Source of the DNA: Oxalobacteraceae bacterium
Lineage (GTDB): Bacteria; Pseudomonadota; Gammaproteobacteria; Burkholderiales; Burkholderiaceae_D
Assembly: GCA_027485535.1 (NCBI GenBank)
Contig: JAIXQV010000065.1
Span: 1 to 19,314 of the forward strand
Reading direction: 5' to 3'
DNA: 19,314 bases
Each line of letters opens with the position of its first letter. Position 1 is the first letter of the stretch. Positions 8,487-15,715 of this stretch are shown here, in pieces. The notes under the pieces were generated by a model. The model was not told the origin of the DNA, did no database searches, and saw only the letters and a program-made list of their open reading frames with translations. The position numbers were made by a program, and so were the translations under genes.

Positions 8487-10234
8487 GCCATACCTCCTGC
8501 CACTTGCGGTGGCACGCCACTGGCCGCCAGTTGCTGCTGGCGTGCTTTGCTTAGCGCTGCCAGAACCTCATCGCGGGGTCCGAATGCGGCGAGTTGGCCA
8601 TCCCGCAAAATCAGAATTTTGTCTGCGGCAGGCAGCACAGAACTACGATGGGTGATGATGATCGTGGTGCTGCCGCGGCGCTTCAGTTCAAGCAGCGTTT
8701 CAAACAGTGATTTTTCACCGGACTCATCGAGGCTGGAGTTTGGTTCATCCAGCAACACGAATTTCGGCCAGCCGTAGATCGCGCGTGCCAGTGCCACGCG
8801 CTGACGCTGACCGCCAGATAGTCGGGCGCCATCCTCGCCGAGCAAGGTGTCATAGCCATCCGGTAGCGCTTCGATCATGGGTTCAAGGCCTACCTGACGA
8901 CCAGCTTCACGCACCTGCTCCATGTCGATATCACCAAAGCGCGCGATGTTCTCGGCAATGCTGCCATCGAACAACTCCACATCCTGTGGCAAGTAGCCGA
9001 GGTAAGGGCCAAGCTCGGCCTTATTCCAAGTGTGCATATCATTGCCGTCCAAGCGCACCTTGCCGGAGAGTGTTGGCCAGATACCGATCAGTAGTCGCGC
9101 CAAGGTAGTTTTACCGGCGGCCGATGGTCCGATCATGGCAACTGTCTCGCCCGGCGCAACAGAAAAATTCACCCCGCGCACAATCGGATATGGACTGCCA
9201 GGTGCCCCCGCAGTCACCTGCTCGACATTCAGATAGCCCTCGGGTGCCGGCAACGACATACCGTACTGGCGCTCCGGAACTGCGCTCAAGAAATTATCCA
9301 TACGGCGGTACGAGTCGCGCGCATTCACTACCAAACGCCACTGCATGATCAGCTGCGCGAGCGGTGCCAGCACACGACCGCCGAGAGTTGAAGCGACAAT
9401 CATCATGCCGCCACCACCGAGCAACATCCCCTTGACGGTCAGCCAGCAAGACAGACCCAAGATCAGCGAGCTCTGCAGCATCTGTATCATTTTCGAGCTT
9501 GCGCTATTGAAGCCGGCGGTATCCGAGGCCTCGGCCTGCCTGGCAAGAAACAGCCGCTGACGTTTCATCCAGCGTTTATGAATATGGCCAGCCATGCCCA
9601 TTGCATTCACGACCTGCGCATTGCGCAGTACACCACTGGCATAGTTTTGCGCGCTAATCGCCGCCTTGTTTGCCTCCGTCAGCGCGGGTAATGTTTTACG
9701 TTCGGTTTGCACCCCGAGGGCGACTTGCACCGCCGCGCCAATCAGCGCCACCAAACCCAACCACGGGCTGATCATGAAAACGATAAAAAGATAGAGCAGT
9801 GAAGCGGGTGCATCCATGATTGCGGTCACCGCCGGCGAAGCGATGAAGTCGCGCAGCGTACGTAGATCATTGAACACCTGCATCGTGCCGCTACTCGGAT
9901 TTTTTAGGTTGATATCAAAGCTGGCGTTAAATAATCGCTTGCGTAGGGACACATCGAATTTCTCGCTAGCTTGGTACATCAACTTGCTGCGTACGACGTC
10001 CAGCCATTCCATGATCACGTAGGTACCGAGCACCCAGATCAGCAGCATCACCAGCGTCGTGCTGCTGCGGCTGTTGATCACGCGGTCATACACCTCCAGC
10101 ATAAAAAGGGTAGGGGCAAGCACCAACATGCTGGTCACAAAGCTGAACAGCGCAGCCCGTTTATAGAGCGGCAGATAGCGCCATATCAGTTTCGACAATT
10201 CATTACTAGCCGGAGGTTTGACAGCGGTATTCAT
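8483..10234 (-). CDS. Type I secretion ABC permease/ATPase, PrtD family (first of two)
   Basis: The 583-residue protein has the same plan as its downstream neighbour: a membrane domain (about 25-300) then an ATPase with Walker A GPSAAGKT (K375), Q-loop Q417, signature LSGGQ (472-476), Walker B LLDEP (D496, E497) and H-loop H529. All catalytic residues are present, so neither of the two pumps looks like a dead half. The sequences are clearly related but far from identical; for example the membrane domains start NELSKLIWRYLPLYKRA here and SELGRGLWTFRKEFLWVG in the other. The start overlaps the stop of the TnpB-like gene by ATGA, with only a weak GGAA ribosome site. Two full-length PrtD-like genes in a row suggest a heterodimeric exporter or a duplicated pump. 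Confidence 0.95.
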   Translation of the reverse strand: MNTAVKPPASNELSKLIWRYLPLYKRAALFSFVTSMLVLAPTLFMLEVYDRVINSRSSTTLVMLLIWVLGTYVIMEWLDVVRSKLMYQASEKFDVSLRKRLFNASFDINLKNPSSGTMQVFNDLRTLRDFIASPAVTAIMDAPASLLYLFIVFMISPWLGLVALIGAAVQVALGVQTERKTLPALTEANKAAISAQNYASGVLRNAQVVNAMGMAGHIHKRWMKRQRLFLARQAEASDTAGFNSASSKMIQMLQSSLILGLSCWLTVKGMLLGGGGMMIVASTLGGRVLAPLAQLIMQWRLVVNARDSYRRMDNFLSAVPERQYGMSLPAPEGYLNVEQVTAGAPGSPYPIVRGVNFSVAPGETVAMIGPSAAGKTTLARLLIGIWPTLSGKVRLDGNDMHTWNKAELGPYLGYLPQDVELFDGSIAENIARFGDIDMEQVREAGRQVGLEPMIEALPDGYDTLLGEDGARLSGGQRQRVALARAIYGWPKFVLLDEPNSSLDESGEKSLFETLLELKRRGSTTIIITHRSSVLPAADKILILRDGQLAAFGPRDEVLAALSKARQQQLAASGVPPQVAGGMA

Positions 10235-10857
10235 GCGGCGTGTTCCATGGCAGAAGGAGCGCTAGGCGAGGGTGGGTTCGTCAGAATTAGCACGTACTGG
10301 GGAAGCATGGGATCGGCTTCCGCGCCATCCTGCGGTGCTCCGGAAAAGTGAAAGTTCAAAGAAAAGGCGTCACCGATCGATACCATGGCGATTTCGCGCA
10401 GTTTCTCTTGCTGAAAACGTTGCTCGTCACCGGCGCTGATGGACAGCTGAAAGCGCAGTCGGCCGTCTAAGGAAAACATCGACAGCTGTCCCGACTTGAT
10501 ACTCAAGGTATGCCGATCAAAGTACACCGGTGCGCTGGAAGCAAACTGCAACAACGGCAGCGGCTGAGTGCCGAGTCGTGCCAAGTTGAAAGGGCTGTGG
10601 GGCGATTGATAGACCTGACGGCAGCTGCGCGACACCGAGTAAATCGCGTTGCAGATCATTTGCGAGCCCAACTGCGGGAAGCGCGCCCTGAGCTGCCGGT
10701 AGCTCAGATGATGCAGCGCGACCCGATTCCAGCAGCGCGTCTCGCGCGCCAGCGGAGCAAGGGCATTGCACACCTCGGCAAAAGCATGTTGCAGCGCATG
10801 CAGCTGCCGCGTTTGCGCCGGGTCCGCGTTCAGCGGGATGATAAGGGCAGTAGTCAC
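10231..10857 (-). CDS. TnpB/OrfB N-terminal-like protein without a RuvC nuclease domain, first gene of the secretion operon
   Basis: The 208-residue protein resembles, end to end, the part of IS200/IS605 TnpB that comes before the RuvC nuclease. It opens with TALIIPLNADPAQTRQLHAL and AFAEVCNAL, like the TnpB wedge strand and first helix. Residues 53-83 (YRQLRARFPQLGSQM, then AIYSVSRSCRQVY) match the recognition-lobe helices, and residues 108-137 (APVYFDRHTLSI, then SMFSLDGRLRF) match the returning wedge strands. It ends about 35 residues later with no RuvC motif, zinc finger or nuclease residues. The family match is from memory, not a search. The start is GTG 10857 without a ribosome site; an in-frame TGA lies just upstream. 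Its stop overlaps the ABC gene by ATGA, so it is not a loose transposon scrap. A role as nucleic-acid-binding regulator is inference. Confidence 0.75.
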   Translation of the reverse strand: MTTALIIPLNADPAQTRQLHALQHAFAEVCNALAPLARETRCWNRVALHHLSYRQLRARFPQLGSQMICNAIYSVSRSCRQVYQSPHSPFNLARLGTQPLPLLQFASSAPVYFDRHTLSIKSGQLSMFSLDGRLRFQLSISAGDEQRFQQEKLREIAMVSIGDAFSLNFHFSGAPQDGAEADPMLPQYVLILTNPPSPSAPSAMEHAA

Positions 10858-10890
10858 GCCAGAATTGGAGGATTGCCGTGAGGCCAGATC

Positions 10891-10914
10891 TCATATAGGA
10901 CTATTCATATAGGA
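10891..10914. repeat. Direct repeat TCATATAGGA x2, 14-bp period, in the secretion operon leader
   Basis: TCATATAGGA occurs at 10891-10900 and 10905-10914 with four bases between. On the minus strand each copy supplies an ATG. The ATG at 10908 has a fine ribosome site (AGGAG at 10917-10921, eight bases away) but reads only five codons (MNSPI) before TGA. It is in the same frame as the TnpB-like gene that starts 51 bases later at GTG 10857. The repeat may be an operator or a small tandem duplication; the five-codon frame may be a leader peptide. Confidence 0.55.
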
Positions 10915-10923
10915 TACTCCTGA

Positions 10924-11023
10924 ATGTTGTATGGCAACATAAAACCCGAGTGGTTTTGTCGGATTTGGCCTGCCAAACAAATCGGCAGATAGTGTTAACA
11001 ATCCTGCGAGAATGCCGATTCTC
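10924..11023. promoter_or_regulatory. Cluster of four perfect inverted repeats in a divergent intergenic region
   Basis: Four perfect 6-bp inverted repeats lie within 100 bp between divergent genes: ATGTTG/CAACAT (10924-10929, 10935-10940), AAAACC/GGTTTT (10941-10946, 10952-10957), TTTGGC/GCCAAA (10964-10969, 10972-10977) and GAGAAT/ATTCTC (11008-11013, 11018-11023). The first ends two bases from the AGGAG ribosome site of the minus-strand leader, so as RNA it could mask or expose that site. As DNA they could be binding sites for a dimeric regulator. They are of different sequence, so they are not one repeated operator. Confidence 0.5.
10965..10993 (+). promoter_or_regulatory. Possible sigma-70-type promoter for the divergent RTX gene
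   Basis: TTGGCC (10965-10970) and GATAGT (10988-10993) match the -35 and -10 consensus at four of six bases each, with a 17-base spacer. The leader to the TTG start at 11059 would be about 60 bases. The -35 box overlaps one of the inverted repeats (10964-10977), which would suit repression. The match is modest. Confidence 0.3.
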
Positions 11024-11058
11024 CTCAGATAAAGTGTCGAACCCTCAAGAGCAGCAGA

Positions 11059-12084
11059 TTGGCTTACCAAGAAATCATCACCGCATCGGGCGTCAGCCTT
11101 AATAACGTTGCCGCGCAGGCCGCGTTATCCGCCTATGACCAAGTCATCATCGCGCCCGAATCCACTGCGGTGCGCTTGGTGCTCAGCGACGGCGCCAGCA
11201 ATACGCGTTGGGTGGCGAGTGGCAAGTTTCAATACGCCTCGACCAGGAGCACGCTGGATCAGGTCACCGGGGTAGCCGACTCGCTGTCCATTCTTCAGGG
11301 CGGGTCTCAGCAAAAAAATATTGTTTTCGGTCGCCCCTTTGACATCCAACAGCTGCTGCCGTTCAACGAAGCACAAGCGAGTGCTCAGCACAACTACCGA
11401 TTGAGTTTTTTATCGGGGAATGATTCATTTTATTCTGCACGCTTGGGTACCGCCGCCGATCAAGTGCAAGGGCTCGATGGCAATGACCTGTTCGCTGGGT
11501 ACGGTGGGGTAGATAGCTTTGATGGCGGCAGCGGCAGAGACACCGCGCTGTATCGGGGCTGGGCATTCGAGTACAGCGTTAGTGCGCTGGGAAACAATCG
11601 CTACTCGGTGCGCGACAATGTCGGCCAGCGTGATGACACCGACACGCTCGTTAATGTCGAGCGACTACAGTTTCCTGATCTGACAATTGCGCTCGACACC
11701 AATGGCACTGCCGGCCAAGCGTATCGCGTTTACAAGGCGGCGTTCAATCGAACGCCTGATGTATCCGGTCTGGGTTTCTGGATAGATCGTATGGACAAAG
11801 GCATGGATTTGATCGAGGTATCGTCACGCTTCATTGATTCCAATGAGTTTCGCGCCTTGTACGGCAGCAACCCAACCAATGATGTATTCCTCACCCGCCT
11901 GTACAGCAATGTCTTGCAGCGTAGCCCGGACGATACGGGTTATCAGTGGTGGCAAAACCAGCTACGCAACAATCCGGAAAAAACCTGGAAAAAAGTTTTA
12001 GCCGATTTTTCGGAGTCTGCTGAAAATCAGGCGAATGTTGCCCAGCTAATTGCCAGCGGTATCCCGTATGACCCGCCCGGCTAG
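11059..12084 (+). CDS. Second type I secretion cargo: unknown N-terminal domain, RTX-like repeats and DUF4214
   Basis: The 341-residue protein has an N-terminal region of unknown fold (about 1-118; MAYQEIITASGVSL start). Degenerate RTX-like glycine/aspartate repeats follow (about 119-160: FLSGNDSF, GLDGNDLFAGYGG, DSFDGGSGRD), then the common RTX-linker pattern ending ERLQFPDLTIALD and a DUF4214 domain (about 218-330). The DUF4214 part is nearly the same as in the serine protease at 3485-4852 (shared VLADFSES.ENQ motif). There is no signal peptide and no cysteine, which is typical of type I cargo. The start is TTG 11059: the frame is open only from a TAA at 10996, and no ATG or GTG lies between. 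The ribosome site is poor (AAGAG). It is transcribed divergently from its likely exporter and converges on the channel gene. The function of the N-terminal domain is unknown. Confidence 0.85.
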   Translation: MAYQEIITASGVSLNNVAAQAALSAYDQVIIAPESTAVRLVLSDGASNTRWVASGKFQYASTRSTLDQVTGVADSLSILQGGSQQKNIVFGRPFDIQQLLPFNEAQASAQHNYRLSFLSGNDSFYSARLGTAADQVQGLDGNDLFAGYGGVDSFDGGSGRDTALYRGWAFEYSVSALGNNRYSVRDNVGQRDDTDTLVNVERLQFPDLTIALDTNGTAGQAYRVYKAAFNRTPDVSGLGFWIDRMDKGMDLIEVSSRFIDSNEFRALYGSNPTNDVFLTRLYSNVLQRSPDDTGYQWWQNQLRNNPEKTWKKVLADFSESAENQANVAQLIASGIPYDPPG

Positions 12085-12120
12085 TAAAAGGTGGTCGCGG
12101 GTAGGTATCTAGCGACGCGC

Positions 12121-13497
12121 TTAGTTGCTGAAATACGGTCCCAGCGCGAGCACATCTTCGCCAGTGAGCACGCCTGCCGCTTGGCGCAGTCGCAAGTAGG
12201 CGATCAAATGACCATAGCGCGCCTGTGCAAGATCGCGGCGCGTGGTGTACAGCTGCTTCTCGGCATTCAGCAGATCGAGATTAATACGAGCACCCCCGGC
12301 AATACTTTTTCGAGTGGCTTCAATAACGAGCAGCGACGACTGCTCTGCATTGGCAAGCGCATCGATGCGCGCCTTGCTGCTGCTGAACAGGCGATGCTGC
12401 TTTCGCACTTCCTGCAGCACGTCTTCCGTCTTTGCCGCCAGATCTGAACGCGCGCGCTCAAAACTCGCGGTTGCTTGCCGCACCCCGGCGTCAACACTGC
12501 CACCGGAATACAAAGGAATAGCCATCTGCACGCCGATACTGCGCAGCCGCGATTCCTGATTGAAGGTCAGCAAAGAATCAGCCTTGGAGTCGGTGTAGCT
12601 CGCCACTAAATCCAGTTTCGGATAGTGCCCGGCTTGCGCACGCTTCAAATCCAGCTCGGCATAATTCACTTGAAACCGCTGCGCTATCAGCGTTGCGTTT
12701 TGATCGAGCGCGATTTTTTCCCAAGCCTCGTAGGTTTCGGGTTCGAGTGACAAAAATTTGAAACCAGTACTCAGTGTTGGCAGCGGGGTCGTCAGCGGCC
12801 CGGTGATGCTGGCCAGCTTACGTCGCGCGATATCAAGACTGTTCCCGGCTTCCAATAACTCAGCCTCCGACAGCTCATACCGAGCCTTGGTTTCCAACAC
12901 ATCGGTCTTGGTGCCTGCGCCGCGCTCAAACATACGCTGATTCGCCAGTTCACTCTCTTTCAGCGCATCACGCTGCGCTACCGCGAGCTGAATCTGGTCA
13001 CTTGCCAACAGCACCTCGGCATAGGCACCAAACAATCGCACATACAAGTCTTGCGTCTTGCTCGCTAGGACTGCCTCGCCATAATTCGATTGCGTATCAC
13101 CTTGCTTGTAACGTGCATAGGCTTCCAAATTGAATAGCGGCTGACGTAAACTGATCGATGCCGACTCACTAATGTAGTTCGGCTTGTCATTCACCGGCCG
13201 GCCACCCGTCGTAATGGTGCGGTCTGCGGCGACATCACTGCGTCCGTAGTTGGCGGACACATTCGGCAGCAAATTAGCGCGTCCGATGACGCGGGCCTCG
13301 CTCGAGGCTGCTTGTTCGTAGTTAGCCGACTGGAACAGCGGGTCATAGCGCAGCGCAGCCTGTAGGGCTTGCTCCAGTGTCATGGCGGCCGCGCCCGGTG
13401 AGCTAAATGCGAGTGCTGCGCTTAAGCAGGCAGCGAGACGTGCGCGTTTCAGCGCTATCGGACGCAATCTGGAAGTAGAAACTAGGAGTGGGTGCAT
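12121..13497 (-). CDS. TolC-family outer-membrane channel of the type I secretion system
   Basis: This 458-residue protein is the outer-membrane/periplasmic tunnel that the HlyD adaptor contacts. It has a long N-terminus with positive charges (RLRPIALKRAR) followed by a hydrophobic stretch and a likely signal peptidase site after ASPGAAA-type sequence (about A38). The mature start MTLEQALQAALRYDP is the normal opening of TolC/OEP proteins. The body is mostly long amphipathic helices in two repeated halves (first near 39-230, second near 245-440), with the strand segments ANLLPNVSANYGRSD and YPKLDLVASYTDS in matching positions. The ATG at 13497 has no good ribosome site. The gene converges on the RTX cargo gene with 36 bases between stops, which hold only a weak GTCGC/GCGAC hairpin. 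Being beside pump, adaptor and cargo makes it the third part of this exporter. Confidence 0.93.
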   Translation of the reverse strand: MHPLLVSTSRLRPIALKRARLAACLSAALAFSSPGAAAMTLEQALQAALRYDPLFQSANYEQAASSEARVIGRANLLPNVSANYGRSDVAADRTITTGGRPVNDKPNYISESASISLRQPLFNLEAYARYKQGDTQSNYGEAVLASKTQDLYVRLFGAYAEVLLASDQIQLAVAQRDALKESELANQRMFERGAGTKTDVLETKARYELSEAELLEAGNSLDIARRKLASITGPLTTPLPTLSTGFKFLSLEPETYEAWEKIALDQNATLIAQRFQVNYAELDLKRAQAGHYPKLDLVASYTDSKADSLLTFNQESRLRSIGVQMAIPLYSGGSVDAGVRQATASFERARSDLAAKTEDVLQEVRKQHRLFSSSKARIDALANAEQSSLLVIEATRKSIAGGARINLDLLNAEKQLYTTRRDLAQARYGHLIAYLRLRQAAGVLTGEDVLALGPYFSN

Positions 13498-13521
13498 CGG
13501 CTTGCAGCGAAAAGAGGGTTA

Positions 13522-13575
13522 GGGTTTAGAACCCAGATAAGCGGCCAGATTGTATCAGCGTGATACTCGGCCGCT
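13522..13575. promoter_or_regulatory. Nested inverted repeat between the channel gene and the polysaccharide cluster
   Basis: An outer 7-bp inverted repeat, AGCGGCC (13540-13546) and GGCCGCT (13569-13575), encloses an inner 6-bp one, GTATCA (13552-13557) and TGATAC (13561-13566), with a 3-base centre. The two arms nest with small bulges (AGATT on one side, TC on the other), so the RNA can form one long hairpin. A further GGGTT/AACCC pair sits beside it (13522-13526, 13530-13534). It lies 43-78 bases before the start of the channel gene, so it is probably in that gene's leader RNA. It may alternatively be a DNA-binding site for a dimeric regulator or a terminator-like barrier between the divergent units. 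Confidence 0.5.
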
Positions 13576-13594
13576 CCTTCATAACGCAGTTTCG

Positions 13595-13623
13595 TTTTGC
13601 TGCAACTGCAAAAAGGCTATAAT
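13595..13623 (+). promoter_or_regulatory. Likely promoter of the polysaccharide cluster with an overlapping inverted repeat
   Basis: A perfect TATAAT -10 box lies at 13618-13623. The -35 region 17 bases upstream is weak (TTTTGC, 13595-13600). Transcription would start near 13630, giving a leader of about 30 bases before ATG 13659. Between the boxes lies the inverted repeat TTTTGC (13595-13600) and GCAAAA (13608-13613), a possible operator. On the minus strand the same place also gives TTGGTT-16-CATAAT, so the channel gene promoter may overlap this one. Confidence 0.5.
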
Positions 13624-13658
13624 TATGGCAATTCGTGTAGAAAAACCAACTTTTTACT

Positions 13659-14774
13659 ATGACGTTTCCTTACCCGTCACAAGCGGCGATTGCCATCGCC
13701 TTGCTATCTAGTTTTGCCCTCGCCGTTAGCATCGTTCTCACCAAGCACTGGCATGGTGAGCATTCGCTCGATTCCAATACCGGCATTCAAAAAATTCATT
13801 CAGATCCTACCCCACGCATTGGTGGGCTTGCTGTGCTGACGGGCATGGCACTCGCCTGGATTATTGTCACGCCCCCGGTGGCGCAGCTGCTTGGCTGGAT
13901 CTTGCTAGCAAGCTTGCCAGCGTTCATGTTCGGTATGGCAGAGGACTTCACCAAATCAATCGGCGTGGCCGAGCGATTATCTGCAACCTTTGCCAGCGGT
14001 GTGCTAGCAGTTTTTTTGGGTGGCTTTTCCATCGATCGGGTCGATGTGCCCATCATTGATGTATTGCTCACAGTAGGTCCTTTCGCAGCGCTTTTTACCG
14101 TATTCGCGATTGCAGGGCTGTGCCATGCCGTTAATCTAGTCGATGGCTACCATGGCTTGTCGACCGGCAGCTTCCTGATCAGTCTGGGTGGCTTGGGCCT
14201 AATTGCGCATGGTCAGGGCGATGCTGAGTTGGTCCAACTCTGTCTGCTCATCGGTGCATCCGCCTTGGGTTTCTTCTTGCTGAATTTCCCATTTGGTAAG
14301 CTATTTCTTGGCGATTCCGGCGCTTACTTACTGGGCTTCTTGTTGGGGTGTTTGTCCGTGTTGCTCGTGACCCGCAACCCGGCGCTCTCGCCTTGGGCGG
14401 CGGTACTTGCTTGCAGCTACCCAATCATTGAAACGCTGTTTTCCATTTTGCGTCGCTTTGCCTTCGATCGTGCGCTCGCGCAGCCGGATCGTCAGCATCT
14501 CCATAGTCTGATTGGCGCCCATATTTGCGCGCGCTTCCCCTATTTAGCGCAAGGCTTCTTCCCACACATCGGGGTGTGCTTATTGGTTTGGCCATTTGTC
14601 ATGCTGGGCGCGTGGCTGGGCTGGCAGTGCAGTACCTCCACACCTATCCTGATCTTGGCATTCGCCTCTCTGTCGCTGTGTTACGGGGTGGTGTACTGGA
14701 ATCTGTCTTCACTGGTCAGGCGTGATCTCGCTGCCAGCGCGTCGCAGCCCGAGCAAGCAGCCAAAGAGGTCTAG
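13659..14774 (+). CDS. WecA/MraY-like undecaprenyl-phosphate sugar-1-phosphate transferase
   Basis: This 371-residue polytopic membrane protein belongs to the polyprenyl-phosphate N-acetylhexosamine-1-phosphate transferase superfamily (WecA, WbpL, TagO, MraY). Such enzymes start a surface polysaccharide by moving a sugar-phosphate from a UDP-sugar to undecaprenyl phosphate on the cytoplasmic face. About ten hydrophobic helices are visible. Conserved blocks are PRIGGLAVLTG (52-62), GMAEDFTKS (92-100, where many members have DD instead of ED), NLVDGYHGLSTG (159-170), FLGDSGAYLLGF (216-227) and the C-terminal PDRQHLHSL (276-284). The ATG has no ribosome site but is the first start after a good -10 box. 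It heads the polysaccharide cluster, though 158 bases separate it from the exporter genes, so those may have their own promoter. The exact sugar cannot be told. Confidence 0.9.
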   Translation: MTFPYPSQAAIAIALLSSFALAVSIVLTKHWHGEHSLDSNTGIQKIHSDPTPRIGGLAVLTGMALAWIIVTPPVAQLLGWILLASLPAFMFGMAEDFTKSIGVAERLSATFASGVLAVFLGGFSIDRVDVPIIDVLLTVGPFAALFTVFAIAGLCHAVNLVDGYHGLSTGSFLISLGGLGLIAHGQGDAELVQLCLLIGASALGFFLLNFPFGKLFLGDSGAYLLGFLLGCLSVLLVTRNPALSPWAAVLACSYPIIETLFSILRRFAFDRALAQPDRQHLHSLIGAHICARFPYLAQGFFPHIGVCLLVWPFVMLGAWLGWQCSTSTPILILAFASLSLCYGVVYWNLSSLVRRDLAASASQPEQAAKEV

Positions 14775-14932
14775 TTCGTCGCTCGGCCCACCCAGTTCGA
14801 GCGCTGGCCATCGTTCCAGAGAATGACACCCCTGTGGCATGGACGGCATGCGGCGCCATGGTACGATTCTTGGCTTTACCCCCCACGGGCGAACTAGGGC
14901 ACCTGTCCTGATCGCTCGATCCGCGCTGACCG

Positions 14933-15715
14933 ATGTTCAAATCCCTGTGGCATTTCCGAGGTTTCATCTGGAATAGCGTTCTGCGTGACCAGCAGCTTCG
15001 GTATCGACGATCAGCGCTGGGGATCCTCTGGACAATCGCACAGCCGCTGGCGCTCATCCTGATTTACAGCGTCGTGTTTGGTCGTGTCATGCGTCATCCC
15101 GGCATGGGTGAAGGCGCATTCGATTACCCCGTCTACCTCTGCTCCGGCATCCTCACCTGGAACCTGTTTTCCGAAGTACTGTCGCGCCTCACCAGCGTGT
15201 TCAACGATAACGCGCACTTGCTGCGCAAAGTGCAACTGCCCAAGCTGTCCTTTCCGGTCATTGCGGTCGGTGCATGTCTGCTGAATTTTGCGATCGTGAT
15301 GGCGGTGTTTTTGGTTTTTCTGGTCCTGGTAGGGCGCCTGCCTGGGCTCAGCTTGCTTGGGCTGTTACCGGTGTTGTTGGTTCAAATTACATTCGCGCTT
15401 GGGCTCGGTGTCGTGCTCGGTAGCATCAATGTTTTTTTTCGTGATGTACAACAGGCGCTCGGTATCGCACTACAGCTGTGGTTTTGGTTAACCCCCATCG
15501 TCTATGTGCCCAGCATTTTGTCGGAGCGCACAGTAGCGCTGCTGTCATGGAATCCGATGTGGCCACTCATGAACGCCTACCGCGACATATTTTTGAACCA
15601 TCAATGGCCAGATTGGGCCACGCTGCTGTACCCCTTGGCATTGTCGGTACTGTTATTGGGCGCTGGTTTCGTCGTGTTCAAGCGCCTGCAACACGACATC
15701 TTGGATGAAGTCTGA
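14933..15715 (+). CDS. wzm: Polysaccharide ABC exporter, membrane subunit (Wzm/TagG family)
   Basis: This 260-residue protein is the integral membrane half of an ABC-2 type exporter that moves an undecaprenyl-linked polysaccharide across the inner membrane. Family features seen are the amphipathic N-terminus (LWHFRGFIWNSVLRDQQLRYRRSALG) with the first helix TIAQPLALILIYSVVFG, five to six hydrophobic helices, and the conserved C-terminal pattern INVFFRDVQQALGIALQLWFW followed by TPIVYVPS and WNPMWPLMNAYRDIF. Its stop overlaps the start of the ATPase gene by one base (TGATG). There is no ribosome site before the ATG. The 158-base gap before it contains no gene; a possible weak -10 (TACGAT near 14865) was seen but is not strong enough to list. 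Confidence 0.93.
   Translation: MFKSLWHFRGFIWNSVLRDQQLRYRRSALGILWTIAQPLALILIYSVVFGRVMRHPGMGEGAFDYPVYLCSGILTWNLFSEVLSRLTSVFNDNAHLLRKVQLPKLSFPVIAVGACLLNFAIVMAVFLVFLVLVGRLPGLSLLGLLPVLLVQITFALGLGVVLGSINVFFRDVQQALGIALQLWFWLTPIVYVPSILSERTVALLSWNPMWPLMNAYRDIFLNHQWPDWATLLYPLALSVLLLGAGFVVFKRLQHDILDEV

Noticed and set aside
8103..8777. 224-codon plus-strand open frame
   Set aside because: It lies antisense across the two ABC genes, whose family motifs are continuous; the translation shows no domain and looks like a shadow.
10231..10857. A complete IS605 transposon
   Set aside because: No TnpA, no RuvC domain and no remnant of one follow; the next gene is an intact ABC pump overlapping by four bases.
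10517..10894. 125-codon minus-strand frame starting at ATG 10894
   Set aside because: It overlaps the TnpB-like gene in another frame; its Ala/Cys-rich product has no recognisable feature, and its ATG lacks a well-placed ribosome site.
10891..11023. CRISPR-like repeat array
   Set aside because: Only one short direct repeat pair with a 4-base gap; the other repeats are inverted and all differ in sequence.
12085..12120. Bidirectional terminator between the convergent cargo and channel genes
   Set aside because: Only a 5-bp GTCGC/GCGAC stem with a 13-base loop and no T tract was seen.
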